From the NCBI GenBank assembly GCA_040081265.1, contig JBEBGV010000009.1, positions 1 to 64,000 of the forward strand: a DNA stretch of 64,000 nucleotides, written 5' to 3'. Made by a program: the position numbers and the translations under genes. The notes beneath the pieces were generated by a model. That model had not been told where the DNA came from. It saw only the letters and a program-made list of their open reading frames with translations, and made no database searches. This document shows positions 40,843 through 49,861 of this stretch, one piece after another (within the stretch, counting starts at the first letter, position 1; every line of letters begins with the position of its first letter). The DNA comes from JBEBGV01 sp040081265 (GTDB taxonomy: Bacteria; Acidobacteriota; Vicinamibacteria; Vicinamibacterales; UBA2999).

Positions 40843-42284
40843 CAGAATCTGAAGTAGATGAACGGGTTGTACGTACGGGCAGCCAGCTGAGCCAGCGAGG
40901 CGACAAGGATCAAGAACACGGCAGCCGCGCTGGCCAGGGCAACGAGCCGCGTTTGCCCCTGGGCATTCAGGTGCTGTCCCTGGAAGCGCGACTCGAGCCA
41001 GGCGCCAACCGGCAGCGCACCGACGCATCCGGCGGCGAGCGCCAGAAGCAGTGGAGGAGTCAGAAACCATTGCAGCGTGAACGGCGTGGCCGTCGTTGCG
41101 GGTTGGCCGGCCATGGCTGAGAGCATGGCCACAGCGTGCGACAGCGTGTCAGCTCTGAAGAAGACCCAGCCCACCATCACGATCACCAGGAGATAGATGT
41201 GGCGCAGCGGCGCCCATGTGCGCTCGAGCACGCGGCCGAGCCCAACGCGCTCCAGCACGAGAAATGCACCGTGGTACAGGCCCCAGATGACAAACGTCCA
41301 GCTTGCACCGTGCCAGAGGCCGCAGAGAAAGAACACGGTAAACAGGTGGGCGTAGGTGCGCGCCGGCGACACACGGCTGCCGCCGAGTGGGATGTAGAGG
41401 TAGTCGCGAAACCACGCCGAGAGCGTCATGTGCCAGCGACGCCAGAAGTCCTGGACGCTGTCGGCCACGTAGGGCCAGCGGAAGTTTTCTGGAAAGCGGA
41501 ACCCGAACATGCGTCCCAGGCCGATCGCCATGTCGGAGTAGCCGGAGAAGTCGAAGTAGATCTGCAGCGTGTAGCAGGTGATGGCCAGCCATGCGTGGGC
41601 GGGTGACACGGCGGCCGCCGGCATCGCGAAGACCTTGTCGGCCACTTCAGCGACCGTGTTGGCTATGAGCACTTTCTTCCCGAGGCCAATCACGAAGCGC
41701 CGCACTCCCCAGGCGAAGTCGTCAAGCGACACCACGCGCCTTGCCAGCTGATCGGCGATGTCACGGTATCGAATGATGGGGCCGGCGATCAGCTGCGGAA
41801 ACAGCAGCAGGTACAAGGCGGCGTGCACCGGGCTCTTTTGGGCCTGCGCGTCCCGCCGGTAAACATCGACGATGTAGGAAATGGCGTGGAAGGTGTAGAA
41901 CGAGATGCCAATCGGCAGCACCACACCGGGCAGCTCGAGTGCCCGCCCGCCGACCGCCATGACCAGGATGCTGGCGTTGTCCGCGAAGAAATTCGCGTAC
42001 TTGAAGAAGCCGAGAACGGCGAGGTTGACGGCAACGGCCGCCCCAAGGACCACGCCGGCGTTGCCGCTGGTGCGTGCCCGGTCCACCCGGATTGCCATCA
42101 GGTAGTTGAATGCGATCGAGCCGAGCATCAGCCCCGTAAAGGCACCGCCACCCTTCGCATAGAAGATGACGCTGGCGACGACCAGGAGCCAGTTGGCCAG
42201 ACGGCCATGTCTGCGGCTCAGGACGTAGAGCGCGAGTAGAATCGGCAGGAAGGCGAACAGGAAGATCGGCTCCGTGAAGAGCAT
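40842..42284 (-). CDS. MBOAT O-acyltransferase (AlgI-like)
   Basis: A 480-residue multi-pass membrane acyltransferase. ATG 42284 gives the usual AlgI beginning, MLFTEPIFLFAFLPI; the frame is open further up but would overlap the divergent ferrochelatase. Family motifs are VLPIGISFYTFHAISYIVDVYR, PQLIAGPIIRYRDI, WRRWHMTLSAWFRDYLYIPLGG and the catalytic His in CGLWHGASW. It moves acetyl groups across the inner membrane for the AlgJ-like protein encoded next. Confidence 0.92.
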   Translation of the reverse strand: MLFTEPIFLFAFLPILLALYVLSRRHGRLANWLLVVASVIFYAKGGGAFTGLMLGSIAFNYLMAIRVDRARTSGNAGVVLGAAVAVNLAVLGFFKYANFFADNASILVMAVGGRALELPGVVLPIGISFYTFHAISYIVDVYRRDAQAQKSPVHAALYLLLFPQLIAGPIIRYRDIADQLARRVVSLDDFAWGVRRFVIGLGKKVLIANTVAEVADKVFAMPAAAVSPAHAWLAITCYTLQIYFDFSGYSDMAIGLGRMFGFRFPENFRWPYVADSVQDFWRRWHMTLSAWFRDYLYIPLGGSRVSPARTYAHLFTVFFLCGLWHGASWTFVIWGLYHGAFLVLERVGLGRVLERTWAPLRHIYLLVIVMVGWVFFRADTLSHAVAMLSAMAGQPATTATPFTLQWFLTPPLLLALAAGCVGALPVGAWLESRFQGQHLNAQGQTRLVALASAAAVFLILVASLAQLAARTYNPFIYFRF

Positions 42285-42309
42285 CGCCAGCAGTATCACC
42301 CAACCCCAG

Positions 42310-43311
42310 ATGTTCGACGCCGTCCTCCTCATCGCGTTCGGCGGGCCCCAGGGTCCCTCCGATATACGTCCGTTCCTCGATAACGTGCTGCGGGGACGTC
42401 GGGTCAGTCCCGCGCGGCTGGAAGAAGTGGTCCTGCACTACGAGTTGTTCGGGGGCGTCTCGCCGCTGACCGCGCTCACGCTGCGTCAGGCCGAAGGCCT
42501 TCGGGACCGGTTGGCCACGACCGGCCGGTCGCTCCCGGTGTATGTGGGCATGCGCAACTGGCATCCGTATCTTGCCGACACGCTCGAGCGCATGTACGCC
42601 GACGGCGTGCGGCGGGCGATTGGGTTCATCACGTCTGCCTTTCACTCCTACTCGAGCTGCCAGCAGTACCGCGAGAACGTCGCAGCCGCGAGGGTCGAGC
42701 TTGGCACTCGACGCCCTGGCGCCGACGTGGACGTGACCTTTGTGGGCAGCTGGTTCGAACACCCGGGCTTCATTGCGGCCAATGCCCGACACGTAGAGGC
42801 GGCTTTGGCAAGGCTTCCGGCCCAGTTGTCGTCGGGTGCGAAGATTGTGTTCACCGCGCACAGCATCCCCACCGCCATGGCGGAGCGATCGCGGTATCGA
42901 GAACAGCTGGCGGCGACATCAGCCGCGGTTGCCGCCCAGGTCGGTCGCGAGTGGGCGCTGGTCTACCAGAGTCGCAGCGGGCGACCCGAAGATCCCTGGC
43001 TCGAGCCAGACGTGGGGGATCACCTTCGTGCCGAAAGGCAACGGGGAGCGGGCGCCGTGGTGCTGTGCCCGATCGGCTTTGTCTGCGATCACATCGAGGT
43101 GCTCTACGACCTTGACCAGCAGGCGGCTGCGGTGTGTGCGGAGATTGGTCTGCCGATGGTTCGGGCCGAAGCCGTCAACGCCGATCCGCTGTTCCTCGAC
43201 GCCATGGCTGACGTCGTGCAGCAGACCATCCGAAGGTATACCGGACGCGCCCTCCCGATCGCCCCGATCGGCCGCCCTCCGGGACCTGCGTCACGCACAG
43301 CCGCGATATAG
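42310..43311 (+). CDS. hemH: Ferrochelatase
   Basis: A 333-residue class II chelatase inserting Fe2+ into (copro)porphyrin in haem synthesis. The N-terminal LLIAFGGPQGP is diagnostic. ITSAFHSYSSC holds the metal-binding His, VYQSRSGRPEDPWLEPDV is the family's QS.xG...PWL block, and GFVCDHIEVLYDLD carries the second catalytic Glu. I use ATG 42310; a GTG at 42274 would overlap the divergent AlgI start. Whether it uses protoporphyrin or coproporphyrin cannot be told here. No other haem genes are adjacent. Confidence 0.92.
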   Translation: MFDAVLLIAFGGPQGPSDIRPFLDNVLRGRRVSPARLEEVVLHYELFGGVSPLTALTLRQAEGLRDRLATTGRSLPVYVGMRNWHPYLADTLERMYADGVRRAIGFITSAFHSYSSCQQYRENVAAARVELGTRRPGADVDVTFVGSWFEHPGFIAANARHVEAALARLPAQLSSGAKIVFTAHSIPTAMAERSRYREQLAATSAAVAAQVGREWALVYQSRSGRPEDPWLEPDVGDHLRAERQRGAGAVVLCPIGFVCDHIEVLYDLDQQAAAVCAEIGLPMVRAEAVNADPLFLDAMADVVQQTIRRYTGRALPIAPIGRPPGPASRTAAI

Positions 43312-43312
43312 T
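43307..43312 (+). promoter_or_regulatory. Possible -10 close to the first M61 start
   Basis: TATAGT overlapping the ferrochelatase stop, 9 bases before ATG 43322. If used, the M61 transcript would begin at or next to its start codon. No good -35 is visible. Confidence 0.3.
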
Positions 43313-43321
43313 CGGCCGAGC

Positions 43322-44926
43322 ATGGCTGTGCGTCGTGTTCTGCTCTTTGTCGTCCTTCTGCTCGGTGGCGTTCCGACGATCGCGGCGCCACAGACCAGCA
43401 CCTATCGCCTGACGTTCCCCGACGTGGCTCGGCGATCGATGCGGGTGGAGTTGACGCTGGTGGACGTGCCAAGCGGAGGGCTCGAACTGCACATGAGCCG
43501 GTCGTCGCCAGGACGCTACGCCGCCCATGATTTTGCCCGGAACGTCTCGGATGTCGAGGTCGCTGATGCGAGCGGAGTGGCCCTTGACGTGAGTCACCCC
43601 ACCCCGCAGGTCTGGCGAATCGAACGACCGTCGGCGCAGGTGCGGGTGCGCTACAGGGTATCTGGCGAGCGGACCGACGGGACCTATCTCGGGATCGACC
43701 CTGCACACGCCCACATCAACATGCCTGCGGCGCTCTTGTGGGCGCGCGGATTCGAGGACCATCCCTTCGTCGTGCGCTTCGACCCTCCGGAAGGAAGCGG
43801 CTGGCGGGTCGCGACCCAGCTTTTTCCAGGCGACGATGCCTGGACCTTCACTGCGCCGAACCTGCAGTACCTGATGGATAGCCCGACCGAGCTCAGCGCG
43901 TTCACCGTCCGCACGTTCACCGTCGCAGACACCGGTCGATCCGCGACCGTACGCCTGGCCGTGCATCACACCGGTGACGAGCGGGACGTCGACGCGCTCA
44001 CCGTCGATGCCGAACGCATCGTTCGCGAAGCCCGCGGCGTGTTCGGTGAGCTGCCGACCTTTGATGCCGGCACCTATACCTTCATCGCCGACTATCTGCC
44101 CGGTGTCGTGCCTGACGGCATGGAGCATCGCAACAGCACCGTGGTCACGTCACGCGGGACCATTCGCGACGACCGTCCCGGACTGCTCGAGGCGTTATCG
44201 CATGAGTTCTTCCATGTCTGGAACGTCGAACGCATTCGCCCGCGGTCGCTCGAGCCGTTCGATTTCGACGCGGTGAACCCCTCGGGCGAGCTGTGGCTGG
44301 CCGAAGGCTTCACGCAGTACTACGGTGCGCTGGTGCTGGCACGGGCCGAACTGATCACGACCAACGGTTTCGCGGGCGAGGTTGGCGGCATGGTGCGCGA
44401 TGTCGTCGCCAGTCCCGCGCGTCAGGTGCGGACGCTCGAGGGCATGAGCCGGCTGGCGACCCTGGTCGACGGCGCGGCAGTGGCCGACGTAGCGGGGGTG
44501 AGGAGCACGTTCCTCTCCTATTACACGTGGGGCGGGGCCGTAGCGCTGGGTCTGGATCTGACGCTGCGCGACCGCACAGGGGGACGTGTCACCCTCGACA
44601 CGTTCATGCGGCAGCTGTGGGAGCGCCACGGTCGGCCCGGGGGCCGGGCCCCCGGCTACGTCGATCGACCCTATACCACCGACGATCTCAAGGAGACGCT
44701 GGCGTCTCTGGTCGACGATCGGGCGTTCGCCGACGAGTTCTTTGCCAGGTACATTCAGGGCCGCGAGGTCATCGACTACGACCGTCTTCTGAGCCTGGCA
44801 GGCTTCGTGTGGCGAGCCGGGCTGAGAGGCGGGGAGGTGCTGGTGCCAGCCGAAGAGGCGGGGCGCGGTCTCACCGACGCGCAGCGTGCCTTCCGTGCGG
44901 CATGGCTGTCGTCCCACGCACGGTGA
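43322..44926 (+). CDS. M61 family metallopeptidase (glycyl-aminopeptidase-like), no PDZ domain
   Basis: A 534-residue secreted peptidase. The signal peptide covers residues 1-21 (VLLFVVLLLGGVPTIAA). The N-terminal beta domain is followed by the zinc site HEFFHVWN (His294, Glu295, His298) and the downstream Glu in WLAEGFTQYYG. Family members often end in a PDZ domain that contacts the substrate C-terminus; here the chain stops after a short remnant (LAGFVWRAGL). It is the longest frame starting at ATG 43322; upstream codons lie in ferrochelatase. A second M61 gene with an intact PDZ lies 1.5 kb further on. Confidence 0.88.
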   Translation: MAVRRVLLFVVLLLGGVPTIAAPQTSTYRLTFPDVARRSMRVELTLVDVPSGGLELHMSRSSPGRYAAHDFARNVSDVEVADASGVALDVSHPTPQVWRIERPSAQVRVRYRVSGERTDGTYLGIDPAHAHINMPAALLWARGFEDHPFVVRFDPPEGSGWRVATQLFPGDDAWTFTAPNLQYLMDSPTELSAFTVRTFTVADTGRSATVRLAVHHTGDERDVDALTVDAERIVREARGVFGELPTFDAGTYTFIADYLPGVVPDGMEHRNSTVVTSRGTIRDDRPGLLEALSHEFFHVWNVERIRPRSLEPFDFDAVNPSGELWLAEGFTQYYGALVLARAELITTNGFAGEVGGMVRDVVASPARQVRTLEGMSRLATLVDGAAVADVAGVRSTFLSYYTWGGAVALGLDLTLRDRTGGRVTLDTFMRQLWERHGRPGGRAPGYVDRPYTTDDLKETLASLVDDRAFADEFFARYIQGREVIDYDRLLSLAGFVWRAGLRGGEVLVPAEEAGRGLTDAQRAFRAAWLSSHAR

Positions 44927-44933
44927 GGAGGCG

Positions 44934-46418
44934 TCAGGCGGGGAAGAGAACGCCCGGCGCCAACTTCCAACCCGGATCGAGCGAACGCTTCAACCGCCGC
45001 ATCTGGTCGATGCCGACATCTCCGTAGAGCTGTCGCAGGAACTCCTGTTTCAGCGTGCTGCGGCCGACACCGTGCTCAGCAAGGGGCGACCCTCCCATGG
45101 CGATGACGGTCCGTGCCAGTTCACGGAGCACCTGGTTTCCACGTTCCATGTCGTCTGCGGTTGCCGGCACGACGTTCGGGTGCAGGTTCCCGTCCGAGAC
45201 GTGTCCCCAGATGGCGTAGTCGAGCGAGTGCGCCTCGAACGCACGGCGATAGAGCGCCACCGATTCGGCGAGCCGCTCGAACGGGACAATGAAGTCGCCG
45301 GCGGTCTTCTGCAAGAGAGGCGTTCGCTGCTTGGCGGCTGCTACCGCGGCATTGACGCCGGCCGGCACGGCTTCGCGAAGCGCGAAGAGGTTCGCCGTGG
45401 CCGCCGCATCTCCCGGTAGCGCCACGACCGGATCGGTCGAGACGCCTGCGCCATCCAGCACGTCGCTGAAGGCCGTCATGGCCTCGTCCACCTGATCGGT
45501 GGCGTCGAACTGCACGAGCAACAGGACCGCGCTGTCAGGGGGGCGCCGGGTGCCCGCGGCGGCAAACGCAGCGTCGGCGACAAATGCCAGGCTCCGCGCG
45601 TCCATGTACTCGATGGCAGAGACATCAAGGACACCGTCACCGTGCCACGCCTGTGTGGCCCGTTCACGCAGGGCGCGCGTAACAGCGAACGCCTGCGCAT
45701 CGTCAACGCACTCGACGAGCGCCGTGCAGCGCGACGGTCTTGGTATCACCCTGAGAACAACATCGACGATTACTCCAAGGGTTCCCTCGGAGCCCACGAA
45801 GAGGTCCAAAAGGTCCATGCCGGGCGCCGCAAAGTAACCCGCCGACAGCTTCGGCACGTCAGGCATGCGGTAGGTGGGGACGGGAAGGTGCACGGTCGTG
45901 CCGCCGGCATCCAGCCGCAGGTCATGGCCGACAGCGATCGAGTCACCGCGGCTGACAGACAGCACGCGCCCGTCCGCCAGCACCACGGTGAGCGCTTCCA
46001 CCCATCTCCTCGTGGTGCCGAACTTGAACGTGGCCGCGCCGGCGGCGTTGGTCGATACCACACCACCCACGAACGCGCCGTCATACGTTGGCGCGGGTGG
46101 ATACCACAGCTGCCGGGTGGCCAGGTGCGCCTGCAGCGTGCTCAGCGGCACTCCGGCGCCGACCCGCACGCGGCGGTGTTGCTGGTCGAGCAGGATCCCG
46201 GTGAGGCTTCGCGTGCTGAGCACGAGCCCTCCCCGGGGCGTCGCACCGCCGGTCAGTGATGACTGCGCGCCGATCGGCAGAACCGTCTCCGCCGAGGCAA
46301 CGAGCGAGGCCACTTCTTCGACGGTGCGCGGAAACGCAACGCCCGCAGCGAAGCCGCCGGGCACGTGTGCCGCGTCACTCAGAAACGACCGAACGATGTC
46401 GGGGTCGGTCTCAATCAA
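44934..46418 (-). CDS. FAD-linked oxidase, D-2-hydroxyacid dehydrogenase/GlcD type
   Basis: A 494-residue flavoprotein of the vanillyl-alcohol-oxidase fold. PIGAQSSLTGGATP is the FAD pyrophosphate loop, GAFVGGVVSTNAAGAATFKFG the second FAD block, DLFVGSEGTLGVI the linker, and HVSDGNLHPNV and LAEHGVGR the C-terminal substrate/metal segments. It likely oxidises a D-2-hydroxyacid such as D-lactate or glycolate. The start is TTG 46418 with no clear ribosome site; no in-frame ATG occurs nearby. It sits between two M61 genes and converges on the first. Confidence 0.88.
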   Translation of the reverse strand: MIETDPDIVRSFLSDAAHVPGGFAAGVAFPRTVEEVASLVASAETVLPIGAQSSLTGGATPRGGLVLSTRSLTGILLDQQHRRVRVGAGVPLSTLQAHLATRQLWYPPAPTYDGAFVGGVVSTNAAGAATFKFGTTRRWVEALTVVLADGRVLSVSRGDSIAVGHDLRLDAGGTTVHLPVPTYRMPDVPKLSAGYFAAPGMDLLDLFVGSEGTLGVIVDVVLRVIPRPSRCTALVECVDDAQAFAVTRALRERATQAWHGDGVLDVSAIEYMDARSLAFVADAAFAAAGTRRPPDSAVLLLVQFDATDQVDEAMTAFSDVLDGAGVSTDPVVALPGDAAATANLFALREAVPAGVNAAVAAAKQRTPLLQKTAGDFIVPFERLAESVALYRRAFEAHSLDYAIWGHVSDGNLHPNVVPATADDMERGNQVLRELARTVIAMGGSPLAEHGVGRSTLKQEFLRQLYGDVGIDQMRRLKRSLDPGWKLAPGVLFPA

Positions 46419-46423
46419 AGTAT

Positions 46424-46454
46424 TTGCGGAGCAATGGCGTGCGAATTATAGAAT
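46424..46454 (+). promoter_or_regulatory. Promoter-like pair before the second M61 gene
   Basis: TTGCGG (46424-46429), a 17-base spacer, then TATAGA/TAGAAT (46447-46454). The -10 ends 6 bases before ATG 46461, suggesting a leaderless or near-leaderless mRNA. Confidence 0.45.
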
Positions 46455-46460
46455 GCCGCC

Positions 46461-48281
46461 ATGGTAGCCCGGACGCTCGCGCTGCTCCTGATTGCGTTCC
46501 TCATGACCAATATTTCCGTTTCCGACGCCCAGACGTCCAGCTCTCAGTCTGAACCGATCCGCCATACGCTGCGCTTTCCCGCGCCGCAAACCAACCGCTT
46601 CGAGGTGTCGTCTGTGGTGCCGACGGCGGGACGTGGCGAAATCGAAGTCATGATGGCCGTCTGGACTCCAGGGTCCTATCTCGTCAGGGAATACGCCAGG
46701 AACGTCGAGAACATCACAGCGACTGATCGTGACGGTCGTTCGGTTGGCGTGGTCAAATCGGCCAAGAACCGCTGGCGGATCACGACGGGTGGCGGGGCGA
46801 CGGTCACCATCTCGTATCGGCTCTATGCCCGCGAGATGACCCCGCGACACAACTGGGTCGACGTCTCGTTTGCGATGATCAACGGCGCGCCGACGTTCAT
46901 GACGATTGCCGGCGACCTCGCCCGCTCTCATGAAGTGACGGTGGCGCCGGCACCAGGCTGGTCCAGGTCGATCACCTCCCTGCCCCCGGTCGACGGGCGG
47001 GCCCACACCTACCGCGCCGCTGATTTCGACACGCTTGTTGATTCACCGATCCTGGTCGGGAACCCCGACGTGCACGAGTTTCAGGTTGATGGCAAGACCC
47101 ACTACCTGGCCACGGAAGGTGCTGACGGGCTGTTCGACGGTGCCCGTGCGATTCGCGATCTCGAACGCCTGGTCAACGAGCACAGGAAGGTGTGGGGTTC
47201 GCTGCCGTTTGACCGCTACGTATTCTTCAACCTGCTGACGCTGCCACCAGGACAGGGTGGTGGCGCCCTCGAGCACGGCAGCTCGGTGCTGATGCTGGGC
47301 GACAAGTTCGCGATGCGCGCGAGGCCCGCGTACACGAACTGGCTGGAACTGGCCAGCCACGAGTTCTTCCACGTCTGGAACGTCAAGCGCCTGCGTCCGG
47401 TCGAACTCGGTCCCTTCGACTACGAGAGCGAAGTGCTGACGCGCAGCCTGTGGATCGCCGAAGGCATCACCGACTACTACGGGGATCTGCTGGTGCGGCG
47501 CGCCGGCTTTACGACCAGCGAGGAGTATCTTCAGGCGCTGTCGGGCAAGATCGAGGAAGTGCAGAACACACCGGGGCGCCTGCTCCAGTCGGTTGAACAG
47601 TCGTCGCTCGACGCCTGGATTCGGCAGTATCGACCCGACGAGAACTCGATCAACGTCTCCATCAGCTACTACACGAAGGGGCATGTCCTCGGGTTCTTGC
47701 TCGACGCCAGGATTCGCGCGATCACGTCCGGAGCAAAGTCGCTCGACGATGTGATGCGGCTGGCGTTCAGGCGCCACTCGGGCGCCAGAGGCTACACTCC
47801 GACCGAGTTCCTGGCCACCGCCGAGGAAGTGGCGGGGGCGTCGCTGAAGCCGTTCTGGCAGGCGGCGATCGAGGGCACGGCGGAACTTGACTACACCGAT
47901 GCCTTGTCCACCCTTGGCCTGAGGTTCCGTGACGTGCCGGCAAACGGCGGCCGGTGGCTCGGGATCGCGACCCGGAACGACGCCGGCCGGCTGGTCGTCG
48001 CTCAGGTCCGGAGCGATGGCCCGGCGTTCCTGGCGGGACTCAACGTGGACGATGAGCTGCTCGGCGTGGACGACGTTCGCGTGCGTCCGGAACGCTTCGA
48101 CGCGCGGCTGGGACAGTTCAACGCGGGCGACCGTGTCACACTGCTGGTTGTGCGCCGCGATCAGTTGCTCCGTATCCCGGTCACGCTGGCCGCGCCACCG
48201 GTGGCGCGCTGGCGACTTGAACCGGTCGCCCCGCCCAGCGACATCCAGCGCCGGGCGGCCGCCGGCTGGCTGGGCCTTTAG
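46461..48281 (+). CDS. M61 family metallopeptidase with C-terminal PDZ domain
   Basis: A 606-residue secreted peptidase. Signal at residues 1-22; an N-terminal beta domain with MAVWTPGSYLVREYARNVE (a hallmark segment of the family); zinc site HEFFHVWN (His300, Glu301, His304); second Glu in WIAEGITDYYG; and a PDZ domain (about 500-590, AQVRSDGPAFLAGLNVDDELL). It cleaves N-terminal Gly or Ala in characterised relatives. It is paralogous to the gene at 43322. Probably periplasmic; the physiological substrate is unknown. Confidence 0.92.
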   Translation: MVARTLALLLIAFLMTNISVSDAQTSSSQSEPIRHTLRFPAPQTNRFEVSSVVPTAGRGEIEVMMAVWTPGSYLVREYARNVENITATDRDGRSVGVVKSAKNRWRITTGGGATVTISYRLYAREMTPRHNWVDVSFAMINGAPTFMTIAGDLARSHEVTVAPAPGWSRSITSLPPVDGRAHTYRAADFDTLVDSPILVGNPDVHEFQVDGKTHYLATEGADGLFDGARAIRDLERLVNEHRKVWGSLPFDRYVFFNLLTLPPGQGGGALEHGSSVLMLGDKFAMRARPAYTNWLELASHEFFHVWNVKRLRPVELGPFDYESEVLTRSLWIAEGITDYYGDLLVRRAGFTTSEEYLQALSGKIEEVQNTPGRLLQSVEQSSLDAWIRQYRPDENSINVSISYYTKGHVLGFLLDARIRAITSGAKSLDDVMRLAFRRHSGARGYTPTEFLATAEEVAGASLKPFWQAAIEGTAELDYTDALSTLGLRFRDVPANGGRWLGIATRNDAGRLVVAQVRSDGPAFLAGLNVDDELLGVDDVRVRPERFDARLGQFNAGDRVTLLVVRRDQLLRIPVTLAAPPVARWRLEPVAPPSDIQRRAAAGWLGL

Positions 48282-48317
48282 TCAGACCTGCACGCTCACG
48301 TCGGAAAGACCCCATTG

Positions 48318-49772
48318 ATGCGCTTTGATCCCGAGTACGTATCGCAGGTCCTCAACGAGAACTTCGAGGACGCCAAGACCCTGTTCCTCGCCCCGCTGAT
48401 TGCGATTCATTACGGGCACCTCGTGATGCTTGCCGATCAAAAGATCGTGTCCGCGGATGACGCGCACACGCTGCGTGCCGCGCTCGACGGCATCTCGGTA
48501 GCCGACATCAAGGCGATCAGATACGACGGCACCTGGGAAGATCTCTTCTTCTACGTCGAGCGACTGATCGTCGAGGCCTGTGGCGACGATGTCGCGGGGC
48601 GGCTGCACACGGCGCGCAGTCGCAATGACATCGACATGACGATGTACCGGATGCGTCAGCGTGAGGACCTGCTGCTGCTGGTGGCCGCAACCAATGCGCT
48701 TCGGCGTGGTCTGCTTGCGCTTGCCGGGCAGCACCGCGAGACGGTGTTCGCGGCGCACACCCACACTCAGCCGGCACAGCCGAGCACGATCGCCCACTAT
48801 CTGCTTGCCGTGACCGAGCAGCTCGAACGCGACGTGGCACGGCTCCGTGCGGCGTTTGTCAGCACCAATCGCAATCCGCTCGGGGCTTGCGCCATCACGG
48901 GCACCGGATTCGATATCGACCGCCAGTTGACGAGCGACCTGCTGGGATTCGACGGGCCGACCGGCAACACCTACGGCAGCATCGCCACGGTTGACTACAT
49001 GCTCGAGAGCGCGTCGGCCACTGGTGTACTCCTGGCCGGGCTCGGACGGGTGGTGCAGGATCTGTTGCTCTGGTGCACGATGGAGTTCGGGTACCTGCGG
49101 CTGGCCGAAGGGTTCGTCCAGTCGAGCAGCATCATGCCGCAGAAGCGCAACCCGGTTGCCCTCGAGCACGCCCGGGCGATTGGCAGCAAGGCCCTGGGGC
49201 AGGTCACCGCGATCATTTTGAGCGTGCACAACACGCCCTTCGGCGACATCGTCGACACCGAAGACGATCTGCAGCCGCTCATCGCGTCGATGTTCCGCGA
49301 TGCGTTCAGGGCGGTCACCCTGGTTGCCGCGGCGATGCGAACGGCCGAGTTCGACATCGCGCGCCTGCGATCGCGTGCTGCCGAAGGTGGCACCACCATG
49401 ACGGAGCTGGCCGATCACCTCGTCAGGCAGCATGGGCTGCCGTTCCGCACCGCCCACGCCATTGCCGCCGGGATGATGCGGGGACTGCGCGAGCAGCGCG
49501 ACCGGCCACTGGGGGCGCTGCTCGCCGAGGTGTCGACCTCCGTGCTCGGAGCGCCGCTCACCTATACGGACGGCGAACTGGCTCGCATCCTCGACCCGCA
49601 CCATTTCGTGAACGTCCGGCGTACCCTCGGCGGCCCTGCTCCCGAGGAGACCGCGAGGGCCCTCGCGGAGGCGGGAACCGGGCTCGAGCAGGACGAAGCC
49701 TGGCTCAAGTCCACGCGCCAGCGACTGCTGGCCGCGCAGGCGAACCTGCACAATCGGAGTCAGCGTCTGTGA
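48318..49772 (+). CDS. argH: Argininosuccinate lyase
   Basis: A 484-residue enzyme splitting argininosuccinate into arginine and fumarate, the last step of arginine synthesis. Diagnostic blocks are LHTARSRNDI, THTQPAQPSTIAHY with the catalytic His, and the superfamily signature SSSIMPQKRNP with the catalytic Ser loop. I start at ATG 48318, three bases after a TTG. No other arg genes are next to it. Its stop overlaps a GTG that opens a small peptide frame, leading into a four-gene overlapped chain. Other lyases of the family (aspartate ammonia-lyase, fumarase) share the signature but lack the LHTARSRND start. Confidence 0.92.
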   Translation: MRFDPEYVSQVLNENFEDAKTLFLAPLIAIHYGHLVMLADQKIVSADDAHTLRAALDGISVADIKAIRYDGTWEDLFFYVERLIVEACGDDVAGRLHTARSRNDIDMTMYRMRQREDLLLLVAATNALRRGLLALAGQHRETVFAAHTHTQPAQPSTIAHYLLAVTEQLERDVARLRAAFVSTNRNPLGACAITGTGFDIDRQLTSDLLGFDGPTGNTYGSIATVDYMLESASATGVLLAGLGRVVQDLLLWCTMEFGYLRLAEGFVQSSSIMPQKRNPVALEHARAIGSKALGQVTAIILSVHNTPFGDIVDTEDDLQPLIASMFRDAFRAVTLVAAAMRTAEFDIARLRSRAAEGGTTMTELADHLVRQHGLPFRTAHAIAAGMMRGLREQRDRPLGALLAEVSTSVLGAPLTYTDGELARILDPHHFVNVRRTLGGPAPEETARALAEAGTGLEQDEAWLKSTRQRLLAAQANLHNRSQRL

Positions 49773-49861
49773 GCACCATGACCTCCAGCTACGTGCGTGT
49801 GGTCGTGGTGTGGCTGCTGGTGCTGGCGGCCCTCTTTGCTTTTCAGCGGTACTTCAGCTGA
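49769..49861 (+). CDS. Single-helix micro-protein (30 residues) upstream of symporter
   Basis: GTG 49769 overlaps the argH stop (GTGA), and its own stop shares a base with the symporter start (TGATG at 49859-49863). The peptide is one hydrophobic helix (VRVVVVWLLVLAALFAF) between a polar N-terminus and a QRYFS tail. An internal ATG at 49778 could also start it. The double overlap suggests translational coupling and a real accessory peptide. Small partner subunits are known for some Na+/solute symporters, but I do not recognise this one. Confidence 0.6.
   Translation: MSTMTSSYVRVVVVWLLVLAALFAFQRYFS

Noticed and set aside
42836..43321. N-terminal extension of the first M61 peptidase into ferrochelatase
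   Set aside because: The extension is out-of-frame ferrochelatase sequence; ATG 43322 begins a proper signal peptide.
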